Source: AWTP1-13 sp963797005 (GTDB lineage Bacteria > Pseudomonadota > Alphaproteobacteria > Rhizobiales > Hyphomicrobiaceae). Taken from it: DNA of 64,000 nt. The notes under the pieces are model-generated. The model saw only the letters and a program-made list of their open reading frames with translations. It was not told where the DNA came from and did not search any database. Shown here one piece after another: positions 34,627-43,095 of this stretch (position 1 is the stretch's first letter; each line of letters opens with the position of its first letter). The position numbers and the translations under genes are program-made. The stretch lies in assembly GCA_963797005.1 (NCBI GenBank), contig CAWCOF010000003.1:124001-188000 (forward strand), read 5' to 3'.

Positions 34627-35412
34627 CTACTTCGCCATGGCCCGCACGGCGGCGGCTTGCGCCTTGGCGCCGGCCATCATGAACGAAAAGTCGCTGCCGG
34701 CCAGAATGAGGCGCATCCCGCGCGCCACATAGCGCTCGATCAGCTGGGGAGTATAGACGCCGCCCATGCCGGGATGCTTGCCCTGCGCGCGGCACGCGGC
34801 GACGACCTTGTCGTAGGCCGCCAGCACGCGGTCGTGAGCGAACTCGCCCGCAATCCCCATCTCCGCGCACAGATCGTTGGTGCCGATCAGCAGCGCGTCG
34901 ACGCCCGGCACGGCCGCGATCGCCTCGGCGTTGTCGATGGCCTGCGGCGTCTCCAGCATCACCACCACCAGCGTCGCGGCGTTCACCGCGCTGGCCATCT
35001 CGCCGATCGGATGCGAGGCAAAGCCAACCTGCGGCAGCGCGCCGGTCATCGAGCGTTTGCCGACCGGTGGGAAACGGCAATAGGACGCGAGCCTGGCCGC
35101 CGTCGCCGCGTCGTCGACATGGGGGAACACGATGCCCAGCGCGCCGGCGTCGAGGGCGCGGCTCGCCAGGTAGTGCTCGAACCCCGGCACCCGCACGATC
35201 GGCGTGATGCCCGCATCCTGCGCCGCGACCGCGATCTGGGTGGCGGCATCGAGGCCGATCGGGCCGTGCTCCATGTCGATGAACAGCCAGTCGAATCCGG
35301 CCGTCTTCATCGCCTTGCCGATATCGACCGTACGCGCCTGTCGCACCCCGACGCCGATTGCAAGCTCGCCGGCTTCGAGCCGCTTCCTGGCCGCGTTCTC
35401 AATCGTAATCAT
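34627..35412 (-). CDS. HpcH/HpaI aldolase family protein
   Basis: A 261-residue class II (metal-dependent) pyruvate aldolase. FDWLFIDMEHGPIGLD has the metal/acid residues, ITPIVRVPG and DAGALGIVFPHVDDA the barrel strands, and VVMLETPQAIDNAEAIAAVP the metal-ligand Glu. LLIGTNDLCAEMG is the late signature. Such enzymes cleave 4-hydroxy-2-oxo acids such as 2,4-dihydroxyhept-2-enedioate; substrate here is unassigned. The ATG at 35412 has GAGGAAA upstream. It stands alone. Confidence 0.88.
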   Translation of the reverse strand: MITIENAARKRLEAGELAIGVGVRQARTVDIGKAMKTAGFDWLFIDMEHGPIGLDAATQIAVAAQDAGITPIVRVPGFEHYLASRALDAGALGIVFPHVDDAATAARLASYCRFPPVGKRSMTGALPQVGFASHPIGEMASAVNAATLVVVMLETPQAIDNAEAIAAVPGVDALLIGTNDLCAEMGIAGEFAHDRVLAAYDKVVAACRAQGKHPGMGGVYTPQLIERYVARGMRLILAGSDFSFMMAGAKAQAAAVRAMAK

Positions 35413-35692
35413 GGGCTTTTCCTCTGCGTGGTGGGCCGGCGGCGCATAGTGGACTGCCGGCAAAGAGCGCCAGATCATAGCCTGCCGCCCCGGCCGATGC
35501 TGCAGCCCTCGTGTCCCGCGGGGGCCTGCGGCAGCGCGGCCTCCACTTTTTGTCGAATTGGACCCGGCCGGGGGTTGCCCGAAGGTCTGCTCAGGGCCTA
35601 CTTTTCTCTCCTGACGACATAATTCAACCATGCCGCGATGCTGGCATGGGCTGGCGCACCACCTTGACCACTAACCCACCGGGGGGTCTTTC

Positions 35693-36175
35693 ATGTTTAC
35701 GCGTAACTCCTCTGCCGAGCCCAAGCCGTTGGAGCCGACCAACGGCAATCGCAATCCCAACCAGGCCTTGAACGTCGCCCCGGCGCAGCCCCAGGCCCAG
35801 CGCAGATCGGGGCCCGTCAAGTCTTCGGGCAATCTTTCGGTCATCAGCAACGACTTGAAGATCATCGGCCAGGGCCTGCGCATCATCAGCCAGGGCACGC
35901 TGCAGGTCGACGGCGAGGTCGAGGGGGACGTGGTCGGCAGCGAGGTCATCATCGGCGAGCTCGGCAAGGTCACGGGCACCGTGGCGGCCGAGCAGGTGAC
36001 CGTGCGCGGCCGGATCTCGGGTGCCATCCGCGCCGTGACCGTGTCGCTGCAGTCGTCCTCGCACGTGGAAGGCGACATTCATCACATGTCGCTGGCCATC
36101 GAGCAGGGCGCCGCCTTCGACGGCCGCTGCCGTCGGCCCACCGACGCCTCGGAGCTCCGGCCCGATTTGGGCTAG
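35693..36175 (+). CDS. Bactofilin (polymer-forming cytoskeletal protein)
   Basis: A 160-residue bactofilin. A disordered N-terminal tail of about 45 residues is followed by the right-handed beta-helix domain, beginning ISNDLKIIGQGLRIISQGTL and continuing with short repeated strands (VDGEVEGDVVGSEVIIGELG, VTGTVAAEQVTVRGRISGAI). Bactofilins polymerise without nucleotide on the membrane and direct local cell-wall growth or stalk formation in alphaproteobacteria. GGGGGG precedes the ATG. A hypothetical membrane protein gene follows on the same strand. Confidence 0.9.
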   Translation: MFTRNSSAEPKPLEPTNGNRNPNQALNVAPAQPQAQRRSGPVKSSGNLSVISNDLKIIGQGLRIISQGTLQVDGEVEGDVVGSEVIIGELGKVTGTVAAEQVTVRGRISGAIRAVTVSLQSSSHVEGDIHHMSLAIEQGAAFDGRCRRPTDASELRPDLG

Positions 36176-36262
36176 GGCATGCCGAGACCCGGCGGCGGTT
36201 GAGCCCGCCGCCGCGGCCGCCTTGCGGGGGGAGTCTGCGCATTTGGCGAGCCGACGACGTTT

Positions 36263-36775
36263 ATGCGTATTTTCAAGATCGAGCTTCCCGCCACAATCCG
36301 GTCCACCGACCCCGATGTGAGCCTTGCCTCCGACGGCTTGCGCGAGCAGCTCGGGCGCGAGCTGGACGCTTTGCGCAACGAGCTGAGCGAGACGGTGCGC
36401 GCGCGCGCCGTCACCTACTTTCCCTCCGACTACACGGTGTTCGTGCGGCTGGCCTTTGATGTCGAGGACCAGGCGGCCAAGGTCACCTTGTGGATCGACG
36501 ACCCCACGGTGCGCTGGCCCAACGGGCTCTTTGCCCGCCGTGCCTGGCGGCTCTCGGTCCCGATCATGACGCACATCGTCAAGGAGATCTTCGAAGCGCG
36601 CCTGCGCTCCATCCAGTTCGACGTCAACGAGAGGAAGGCGCGCGTCTCCGCCTACGGCCCCACGCGCGGATGGCTCGATCCCATCATCCTCACGGGCATC
36701 GTGGTGGTCGCCACCACCTTCTACTGGCGCCTCCTCCATCCCTGGCTCTGGACCTGGCTGACCCAGCCTTACTGA
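36263..36775 (+). CDS. Hypothetical C-terminally anchored membrane protein
   Basis: A 170-residue protein with a soluble N-terminal part and one hydrophobic stretch, IILTGIVVVATTFYWRLLHP, near residue 145. The soluble part has an amphipathic helix (LREQLGRELDALRNELSETV). I recognise no family. It lies 87 bases after bactofilin on the same strand and ends before a strong hairpin, so the two may be co-transcribed; a role with the bactofilin is speculative. Confidence 0.65.
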   Translation: MRIFKIELPATIRSTDPDVSLASDGLREQLGRELDALRNELSETVRARAVTYFPSDYTVFVRLAFDVEDQAAKVTLWIDDPTVRWPNGLFARRAWRLSVPIMTHIVKEIFEARLRSIQFDVNERKARVSAYGPTRGWLDPIILTGIVVVATTFYWRLLHPWLWTWLTQPY

Positions 36776-36815
36776 ACCGCTGGCTGAACCGCTGGTCGGG
36801 CGCCCGCAAACGGCG

Positions 36816-36848
36816 CGGCCCCTTCTCCGTGGGAGGGAGAAGGGGCCG
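36816..36848 (+). terminator. Strong GC hairpin after the hypothetical membrane gene
   Basis: CGGCCCCTTCTCC (36816-36828) pairs perfectly with GGAGAAGGGGCCG (36836-36848) around a seven-base loop. It lies 41 bases after the stop of the plus-strand gene and before the end of a convergent small gene. No T-run follows, so it is a terminator-like structure rather than a classical one. Confidence 0.55.
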
Positions 36849-36908
36849 TAGTAGGGCGAGAGAGTGTCACACAAAAACCAGTTGTCCGGCTCGGCCGGGT
36901 CGGAGGCT

Positions 36909-37082
36909 TCAGCGCACCGAGCCGGTGTGGCTTGGCGCGCCTCTATCCGTTGTCTGCTCCACCGGCGGCGCCACGAACAGCGAGGCGATCAGGATGCCGC
37001 CGGCGATCGCGAAGCAGGCAAGCGCCCAGACCTTGGCCTTGTTCAGCTTTCCGTCGAGGCGTTCCGCGGCGAGCAAGTCCAT
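36909..37082 (-). CDS. Small hypothetical membrane protein (57 residues)
   Basis: From the ATG at 37082 the frame encodes MDLLAAERLDGKLNKAKVWA, then a single membrane helix LACFAIAGGILIASLFVAPP and a short hydrophilic tail. The frame is open to 37205 with a TTG, but that extension lies in AT-rich, non-coding-looking DNA. No ribosome site is clear. Hydropathy makes a real small protein plausible. Confidence 0.4.
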   Translation of the reverse strand: MDLLAAERLDGKLNKAKVWALACFAIAGGILIASLFVAPPVEQTTDRGAPSHTGSVR

Positions 37083-37188
37083 GGGTCGGAACCGGTGACT
37101 GGCTTGGATGCACGGAAACGTAATTGATAATGGGGAGTAAATCCATTTGGAAATTGAATTGTACTTAACCTTGGCGGGTTTAATAAAA

Positions 37189-37205
37189 TTGTTATCCCAT
37201 AACAA
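37189..37205. promoter_or_regulatory. Perfect 7-bp inverted repeat in an AT-rich patch (possible operator)
   Basis: TTGTTAT-CCC-ATAACAA is a 17-base palindrome inside a stretch (about 37110-37250) far more AT-rich than its surroundings. It lies about 105 bases upstream of the small membrane protein start. Its form resembles a dimeric repressor site; no cognate regulator is adjacent. Confidence 0.35.
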
Positions 37206-37266
37206 CGCATATCGAAATCATTCCGCAATGTCTGCCAAAGCTTGAAGCGAGCGGCCCGAGGCCGTC

Positions 37267-38917
37267 TCAGCGCTTCTCGCGGATCTCGGTCAGGGTCTTG
37301 CGCACCGACAGCGCCTCAGGATCGAGCTTGAGCTCGATCACCGACGGCTTGCCGCTCGCCAGCGCCTGGCGGAACGCTGGTGCGAATTCCTCGCCCGCTG
37401 CGACGGTGAAGCCCTCCGCACCGAAGCTCCGCGCATAGGCCGCGAAATCCGGGTTGACCAGCGTCGTGCCGATGATCCGGTTCGGATAATCGCGCTCCTG
37501 GTGCATGCGGATCGTGCCGTAGAGGCCGTTGTTGGCGATGATGGTGACGATCGGCAACGCGTATTGCACGGCCGTCGCCAGCTCCTGCCCCGTCATCAGG
37601 AAGCAGCCGTCGCCCTGGAAATTGACCACCGCCCGCTGCGGGTGGGCGAGCTTGGCCGCGATCGCCGCGGGCAGCCCGTAGCCCATCGACCCCGACGTCG
37701 GGGCGAGCTGCGTGCGGTAGCGTTTGTACTGGAAATAGCGGTGCACGAAGGCGGCGTAGTTGCCGGCGCCGTTGGTGACGATGCCGTCCTCGGGGAGCAT
37801 CTCGGACACGGTGCGCACCACCTCGGGCATCTTCACCGCGCCCGGCACGGGGATGATCTCGAGGCTCGCCTCGTAGGCCGCGCGCAATTCGGCACGCTGC
37901 GGGCTCCAAGGTATGCGCGAAGGCGGCTCGAGCCGCGCCAGGGCCTCGGCAAATGCGCCCGCGGTGGAGGCGATCGGCAGGTCCGCGCGGTAGACCGAGC
38001 CCAGCTCGTCGGGCGAAGGATGCACGTGCACGAAGAATTGCTTCGGATTGGGGATGTCGAGCAGCGTATAGGCGCTGGAAGTCATCTCGCCCATGCGGGC
38101 ACCGACCACGATCAGCACGTCGGCGCCCTTGATGGCGGTGGCGAGCTTGGCATCGATGCCGATGCCGGCGCAGCCGACGTTGCAGCGGTGGCGGTTGTCG
38201 ACGTAGTCCTGGTAGCGGAAGGACGTGGCAACCGGCAGGTCGAAGCGCTCGGCGAAGGCTTCCACGCTTTTCTGGATGTCGGCGCTCCAGCCCGGCCCGC
38301 CGACGATCATCAGCGGCCGTGAGGCCTTGGCGAGCTTCTCCTGCAGAACGGCCATGTCGGCGGCCGTCGGGCCCATCGCGGCGATGCGCGCGGGCTTGGC
38401 ATCGATCGCCTCGCACTCGGTTGCCAGCATGTCCTCGGGCAGGCCGAGCACGACCGGGCCGGGCCGCGCGGAGCGGGCGAGATGGAAGGCGTGGCTCACG
38501 TACTCGGGGATGCGCGCCGTGTCGCGGATGACGCCGGCCCACTTCACGAACGAGGAGAACAGCCGCTTCACGTCGATCTCCTGGAACGCCTCGCGGTCCT
38601 CGGTGTCGCGGGCGGGCAGGCCGACAAACATCACGAGGGGCGTGGAGTTCCTGCTGGGCGACGTGCAGGCCGCTCATGGCGTTGGCAGCACCCGGTCCGC
38701 GCGTGACGAAGCATACGCCCGGCTCGCCGGTGATCTTGCCCCACGCCTCAGCCATCATCGACGCGCCGCCTTCCTGGCGGCAGATGATGGTCTTGATGCG
38801 GTTGGAATCGTGCAACCCGTCGAGCGCGGCGAGGAAGCTTTCGCCCGGCACCGTGAACGCGGTGGTGGCACCCTGCGCCTCCAGCTGATTGACCAGGATC
38901 TTGCCGCCGTGACGCAT
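37267..38917 (-). CDS. Acetolactate synthase-like TPP-dependent enzyme (single-base frameshift at 38650)
   Basis: A TPP enzyme of about 549 residues. The N-terminal domain reads FTVPGESFLAALDGL, with the Glu that activates TPP, and ITGEPGVCFVTRGPGAANAM. An extra base at 38650 shifts the frame after HVAQQ; correcting it gives NSTPLVMFVGLPARD and continuity into the second frame. The C-terminal cofactor site is VNFQGDGCFLMTGQELATAV then IIANN. It resembles acetolactate synthase or benzoylformate decarboxylase-like catabolic enzymes. No regulatory subunit gene is adjacent, so a biosynthetic IlvB role is unlikely. Start at the ATG at 38917. Confidence 0.82.
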
Positions 38918-39452
38918 GCCTGCTGCTCCTTATCGCCGGCCGGGGTCCGCCCCCGGCCGGTCCGACGATAGCGGCCGTCACGTCAACACTGCAAACACCC
39001 ATTGCGTCGCAGCGCCCTCCCGCCTGAGGCGCCGCCGGCTTCAAGGGGCTGCAGCCCGCAAATCATCTGCGGCGGGCCAACCTCATCCCCGGCAGGCGCC
39101 GCGTCACCGACGCGACCGCCGGAGCCCGGGGACCCACGCAAGCATCCGTTTGCGTGCGCTCTCCGCATTGCTCCCGCTCTCCCAGGCCGCAGGGCCGCGA
39201 GGCAGTCACACGCTCGCGTCTCGTTCTGGGCGCATGGGTGCCTGCTCTCCGCTTCGCTCCGGCCGGGATGACAGTCCAGCGCCGCCGCCGCGTGGAAATC
39301 CACAGGGCCGATCTACGGCGGTCCAGCGGAACTGGAGTGGCATCCTTGCGTTATCAACAGGATTGGGCCGGTCGAGGCGAATCGCGGATTGGGCCCGCGC
39401 GTGTCGGTGCCTATGATCGGCTCGTACCAAACTGCGATCGGAGGTGAAAATC
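38918..39452. other. 535-base region without a recognised gene
   Basis: No frame here has family features or a ribosome site. Near 39238-39275 the sequence CGCTTCGCTCCGGCCGGGAT is followed by GACAGT and looks like a degenerate copy of the CGCGGGGATGAC repeats found at 39.70 and 45.65-45.74 kb. The right end carries the strong ribosome site of the lipoprotein gene. Confidence 0.45.
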
Positions 39453-39590
39453 GTGAATTCCAGAAAGATCGCCGTCGTGGCGCTGCTCTGCACCATTGTC
39501 GCTCTCGCCGCCTGCCGGCGCGAGGATGGCTACTACGACCCGTTGAAGCTCGGCGGCCCGGCTCCACAGCAGGGGCAGGTGGCGCGCTAG
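39453..39590 (+). CDS. Small lipoprotein (45 residues)
   Basis: A GTG-started frame with an excellent ribosome site (GGAGGTGAAAATC before GTG). It encodes MNSRKIAVVALLCTIVALAA followed by a lipobox Cys (LAAC at residues 18-21). The mature peptide, CRREDGYYDPLKLGG then a short Pro/Gln tail, has only about 25 residues. The lipobox and ribosome site make this a credible membrane-anchored lipopeptide of the kind often missed. A hairpin follows. Confidence 0.7.
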   Translation: MNSRKIAVVALLCTIVALAACRREDGYYDPLKLGGPAPQQGQVAR

Positions 39591-39623
39591 ACGCGTCGGT
39601 CTTCTCTCTATCCGGCAGTCGCA

Positions 39624-39645
39624 AAGGGCCCCACCCGGGGCCCTT
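39624..39645 (+). terminator. Hairpin after the small lipoprotein gene
   Basis: AAGGGCCCC (39624-39632), loop ACCC, GGGGCCCTT (39637-39645): a nine-base perfect stem 33 bases after the stop. The downstream tail is C/T-rich (CCTCT), so termination is likely but not of the strong T-run type. Confidence 0.6.
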
Positions 39646-39701
39646 CCTCTGTCGACGACATCGCCGCCGCAAGGCTCGCGCCCTCGAACGGAACCACCAA
39701 C

Positions 39702-39730
39702 GTCATGCCCGCGAAGGCGGGCATCCACGA
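39702..39730. repeat. GTCATGCCCGCGAAGGCGGGCATCC-type dispersed repeat
   Basis: ATGCCCGC-GAAG-GCGGGCAT is a short palindromic element. Near-identical copies occur at 45649-45676 and, inverted, at 45710-45740. It is a widespread proteobacterial intergenic repeat. It lies just upstream of a small membrane protein gene. Confidence 0.7.
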
Positions 39731-39782
39731 CCCAATTTTGGTGCGATCCAGCGCGAAGTCCGAATCACGCTAAGGGTGCTCT

Positions 39783-40076
39783 ATGCAGAGGGCCCTGAAA
39801 CGCAGCACGAAATCCGGCTACTACGAGCTGATCGTCATGCTCGCTTTGGCGGGACTGTCGTTCTTGGGCGCGCCCGCGCTTATCATTGTCGCTGGTGCGG
39901 CACTGCTCACACTCTCGACCTTCTACGAGTACGCCCACCTGCAGCCACGCTTCGCCAAGGCGAGCGCCGCGCATGTCATGGCGGGCAGCATGCTCCTCAC
40001 CGCCCTTACCAGCCTTGTGTTCGCCTCGCTCTGCTATGCGGTCGGGCGACTCTTCGCCTGGGTCATCGCAGCGTAA
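39783..40076 (+). CDS. Small hypothetical membrane protein (97 residues)
   Basis: Three hydrophobic segments are visible: ELIVMLALAGLSFLGAPALI, then IVAGAALLTLSTFY, and a C-terminal AGSMLLTALTSLVFASLCYA followed by VGRLFAWVIAA. The start has AAGGGTG five bases upstream of the ATG. No family is recognised. It converges with, and its end overlaps, the TPR gene on the other strand. Confidence 0.65.
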   Translation: MQRALKRSTKSGYYELIVMLALAGLSFLGAPALIIVAGAALLTLSTFYEYAHLQPRFAKASAAHVMAGSMLLTALTSLVFASLCYAVGRLFAWVIAA

Positions 40077-41105
40077 GGTAATATGCACCTGCGGCTGTGG
40101 CGAGGATTGATGCTTCAAGCGCCAATCTAATCCAGAACCAGGGTATCTCCCTTGCGTGCGATTCAGACGTGGGGAAAGTGCTCACGTCCTCGCCTAGCTT
40201 CTCAAGCATTTCGCGCGCGGCCATCATCCCAGCGTCGTCATCGACCAAGCGGTAGTTCTTCCAAGCTTCCTTGAGGAGTTCGGGACCTTGTCGGTTCCGG
40301 TTGAGTTTTACTGCGAGTTCTCCTGCACGCAGAAAGGCGGCGGCAGCTCTTCGATAGGCCGAGACCGCAGCAAGGTTTGGCGCACTGTCAACCAGCGCTT
40401 CTAGTTCGAACTTGGGCCTCGCCTGTTCCCGATAGTATGTCGCAACCGCTTCCAATGTTTCGCCTTTCAGCAGCCTATCATCGGGTGCGAGGTCGTATGC
40501 TCGTTCGAAATGTTCTAGAGCGGTTTCTATCTCGCCCTGCGCGAGCGCGAGTTCGCCGAGGTATCGTTCCGCCTCCATATCCCTCGGATAGTGCCGGAGG
40601 GCCTCCTCCCAGGCGGCGCGGGCGTCTTTACTTTGCCGCGGTTGTGGGCGCTCTTGCCTTGAACGAGAAGTACAGTCGCCAATTGCAAATTAGCATTAGA
40701 CAAATACGTCTGCCCAAGTTTGATGTCGTCGTTCAGGCCTGCGACGATCCTTGTCAGCGTCCCTTCCGCGAGCCCGGGATCGCCACTCCCAAGTTCACCT
40801 ATCGCTTGCGTCACTTGGCGGTAGAATTCGTGATCGACTTCTTTGCCTACTGCCTGTCCCGATCGAAGCCGGCGGATGATCCGATTTCTCGCTTCCTTAA
40901 TTTTCGCCTGCTGATCTTCTAGGTATTCAAGCAGCCTTATGGCGATGTGGGACTTGGAATATCGCCACGCTCTCCAAAGCCCAAAGATTGAACCACCAAT
41001 TCCGACGAGAGAACCTACGATCGCCAGCCATTCCTTGACGCCGTACTGGCTCAAATCCATCAGCAAAGGGGTCCAAAGGGACAGCCATGCATATCCATCA
41101 CCCAT
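40063..41105 (-). CDS. TPR-repeat membrane protein, paralogue A (frameshift at about 40626)
   Basis: Two minus-strand frames join into one protein of about 347 residues that aligns end to end with the intact paralogue at 41925-42941. Shared text includes RLLEYLE followed by KIKEAR/AIKEAR, ANLQLATVLLV/AGLQTATALLV, and RYLGELALAQG/RYLGELALALG. A missing base near 40626 separates them; restoring it gives KDARAAWEEALRHYPRD. It has an N-terminal membrane segment (LAIVGSLVGIGGSIFGLWRA), TPR-like helices and a C-terminal membrane segment. The ATG at 41105 immediately follows IS630 transposase text in the same frame, so its own promoter may have been lost. Function unknown. Confidence 0.65.
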
Positions 41106-41727
41106 AGTCTGCTCCCCCAGCCAATACGCGTTCGAAAATACATGTCCCTTCTGCCCGATGCGGGCCTCGTCTTGGAAGAAGAGGCGGATGCGCTTGTTTT
41201 TATGCGTACGCTGTATTTTTCTGAGCAGCGCCGGGGCTCTTTTTAAAGGCCGCCTGGGCGGCCGGGTCTTTTTGCGGATGGCTCGGGCGCGCCTTCTGTC
41301 GCGAGAACCCCAGACGCTTCAGCAGCCGGCCGAGCGACCAGGGATGCATCCGCTTGCCGAAGCGCTGCTCGCAGATATTGGCCAGGTCCTCAAGCGTGTA
41401 GGCCGAAAGACCGCTGGCCTCCGGATCAGGCCCATCCAGCACGATGCGCATCAGCTCGGCTTGCTCTTGCGCGTCGAACGTGGGCGGCCGGCCATCGCCC
41501 CAGCGATCGGCGAGGCCGTCGATCCCGTGCTCGTTGTAGCGCAGCACCCAGTCGCGCAACGTCTGCCGGTCCATGCCTGCCGACCGGGCTGCCTCCTCCC
41601 GGCTCATGCCGTCGAGAGCGTTGGCGATCGCCAGCATGCGGCGCGCCACACGCGTGTCGGCCTCGGCCTTGGCCAGCTTGCGAAGAACTGTCGGCGTGCG
41701 GTCCTTGCGTATCTCCAGCGCAGCCAT
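41106..41727 (-). mobile_element. Truncated IS630-family element
   Basis: Minus-strand transposase text from 41727 to 41106. It comprises an N-terminal helix-turn-helix half (see next entry) and then, in the +1 frame, the beginning of the DDE catalytic domain: RKIQRTHKNKRIRLFFQDEA with the first catalytic Asp, then RIGQKGHVFSNAYWLGEQT. After that the sequence passes directly, in the same frame, into the TPR gene. The rest of the DDE domain and one terminus are absent, so the element cannot move by itself. No terminal inverted repeat was identified. Confidence 0.75.
41200..41727 (-). CDS. IS630-family transposase, N-terminal part
   Basis: A 175-residue frame with IS630 features: ADTRVARRMLAIANALDGMS, a helix-turn-helix (REEAARSAGMDRQTLRDWVLRY, key residues AGM-RQTLR), then a winged-helix region NICEQRFGKRMHPWSLGRLL. 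It ends out of frame (PGAAQKNTAYA), and the true continuation LLRKIQRTHKNKR lies in the +1 frame. Some IS630 elements express a fused product by frameshifting; here the remaining catalytic part is lost anyway. Confidence 0.8.
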   Translation of the reverse strand: MAALEIRKDRTPTVLRKLAKAEADTRVARRMLAIANALDGMSREEAARSAGMDRQTLRDWVLRYNEHGIDGLADRWGDGRPPTFDAQEQAELMRIVLDGPDPEASGLSAYTLEDLANICEQRFGKRMHPWSLGRLLKRLGFSRQKARPSHPQKDPAAQAAFKKSPGAAQKNTAYA

Positions 41728-41924
41728 GATGCCCTCCCTCGAATTGTCAAGGTGAGAGAATCATGAACTGCCCGCCCACGGAACCACTCCCGCGCAACAC
41801 GAGTTGATCCATCGGGGGCGGTATCAGGTCTACTGAGATTTGCCCATCGTCCATCGCAGCGTGAAGGAAATCAAGCGCTGTTGCGACGTGGGTTGGGGGT
41901 GAAGCGGGCGGCGGTGCGCCCAGC

Positions 41925-42941
41925 TCACTTCAGCATGAAGAGCAGGCCGGCGATCGCCGCCAGGATCGGCAGCGCGATGGCCAGCCGCACGCCCAGGCTC
42001 GGCGTCGCCTGCAGGCGCGCGAAAATCGGAAGCTCGCTCACATCCTCGCCGAGGCCTTCCAGGCCCTCGCGCATCGCCTGCATACCGGTGCGGTCGCCGG
42101 CCTGCTTGTAGCTCTCATAGGCGCGCCGCATGGATACCGGCGCCTGCACGCCGCTGCCGAGCTGGGTCGCAATCTCGGCCGCGCGCGCGTACGCCGCCGC
42201 GGCGCGATCGTGCGCCCCGGCCCTGGCGAAATTCGGCGCGGCTTGGTTCAGCGCGCCGAGCTCCAGCTTCGGGCTGCGGCGCTCGCGATAGTAGCGAGCC
42301 CGCATTTCGGTGGTCTCGGCCTTCGCCAGCTTGTCCTCCGGCGCCAGCTCGGCTGATCTCGCAAACTGCTCCCACGCGGTGTCGACGTCGCCCAAGGCCA
42401 GCGCCAGCTCGCCCAGGTAGCGCGCGGCCTCGGCATCGTCGGGGTTGTACTTGAGGGCCGTCTCCCAGGCGCTCTTCGCCCCGGCGCTGTCGGAGCGCGC
42501 GCCGGCGATGCGTCCCAGTACCAGCAGCGCGGTTGCCGTCTGCAGGCCGGCGTTGGCCACGTACAGGCCGCCGATCTTGCTCAGCTCCGTCAGCCGCTGT
42601 TCCGCGCGCGCGGCTTCGCCCCGATCGAGCTCGGCCAGCGCCTGCACGAAATCGCGGAAGAAGCGGTGGCCTGGGTTCTTCGGCAGGGGCTCGCCGTATC
42701 TGATGTGGCGAATGATGGCCGCGCGGGCCTCTTTGATGGCCGCGGAGTCCTCTTCGAGATACTCCAGCAGCCGGTTGACGATCTGGCCCTTCGAGAAGCG
42801 ATAGGCCTGCCTCGAGCCATAGGCAAACGCCGCAACGCCCAGCACGGCAGCAGCCACCAGGAGCCAGTCCCTGGTGGCGAAGCTGGCAAGGCCCGAAAGC
42901 GACCATGCCTGCGCTGCTAGGAGCCGCAGCCCGTCCAACAT
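41925..42941 (-). CDS. TPR-repeat membrane protein, paralogue B (intact)
   Basis: A 338-residue protein with an N-terminal membrane segment (WLLVAAAVLGVAAFAYG), a helical middle with TPR-like units (TALKYNPDDAEAARYLGELA, LGDVDTAWEQFARSAELAPE, AAYARAAEIATQLG) and a C-terminal membrane helix (LAIALPILAAIAGLLFML). No named family is recognised. It is the intact paralogue of the gene at 40063-41105, with the IS630 remnant between them. This suggests a tandem duplication later split by transposition. Function unknown. Confidence 0.75.
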   Translation of the reverse strand: MLDGLRLLAAQAWSLSGLASFATRDWLLVAAAVLGVAAFAYGSRQAYRFSKGQIVNRLLEYLEEDSAAIKEARAAIIRHIRYGEPLPKNPGHRFFRDFVQALAELDRGEAARAEQRLTELSKIGGLYVANAGLQTATALLVLGRIAGARSDSAGAKSAWETALKYNPDDAEAARYLGELALALGDVDTAWEQFARSAELAPEDKLAKAETTEMRARYYRERRSPKLELGALNQAAPNFARAGAHDRAAAAYARAAEIATQLGSGVQAPVSMRRAYESYKQAGDRTGMQAMREGLEGLGEDVSELPIFARLQATPSLGVRLAIALPILAAIAGLLFMLK

Positions 42942-43095
42942 CTGCCTTTAACCCCGACTTTGCCGCTGGCCAGATGCAATAAAGGTACCGCATCCCTTCC
43001 CCGGGCCCATGGTCGGACGTGGCTCGAGGTAAATCAAGCGCGGCGAAGGCCGCATTTCTGGTAAAGTCGGCACCTCCCAAGGCGCGCGAGGCGAT

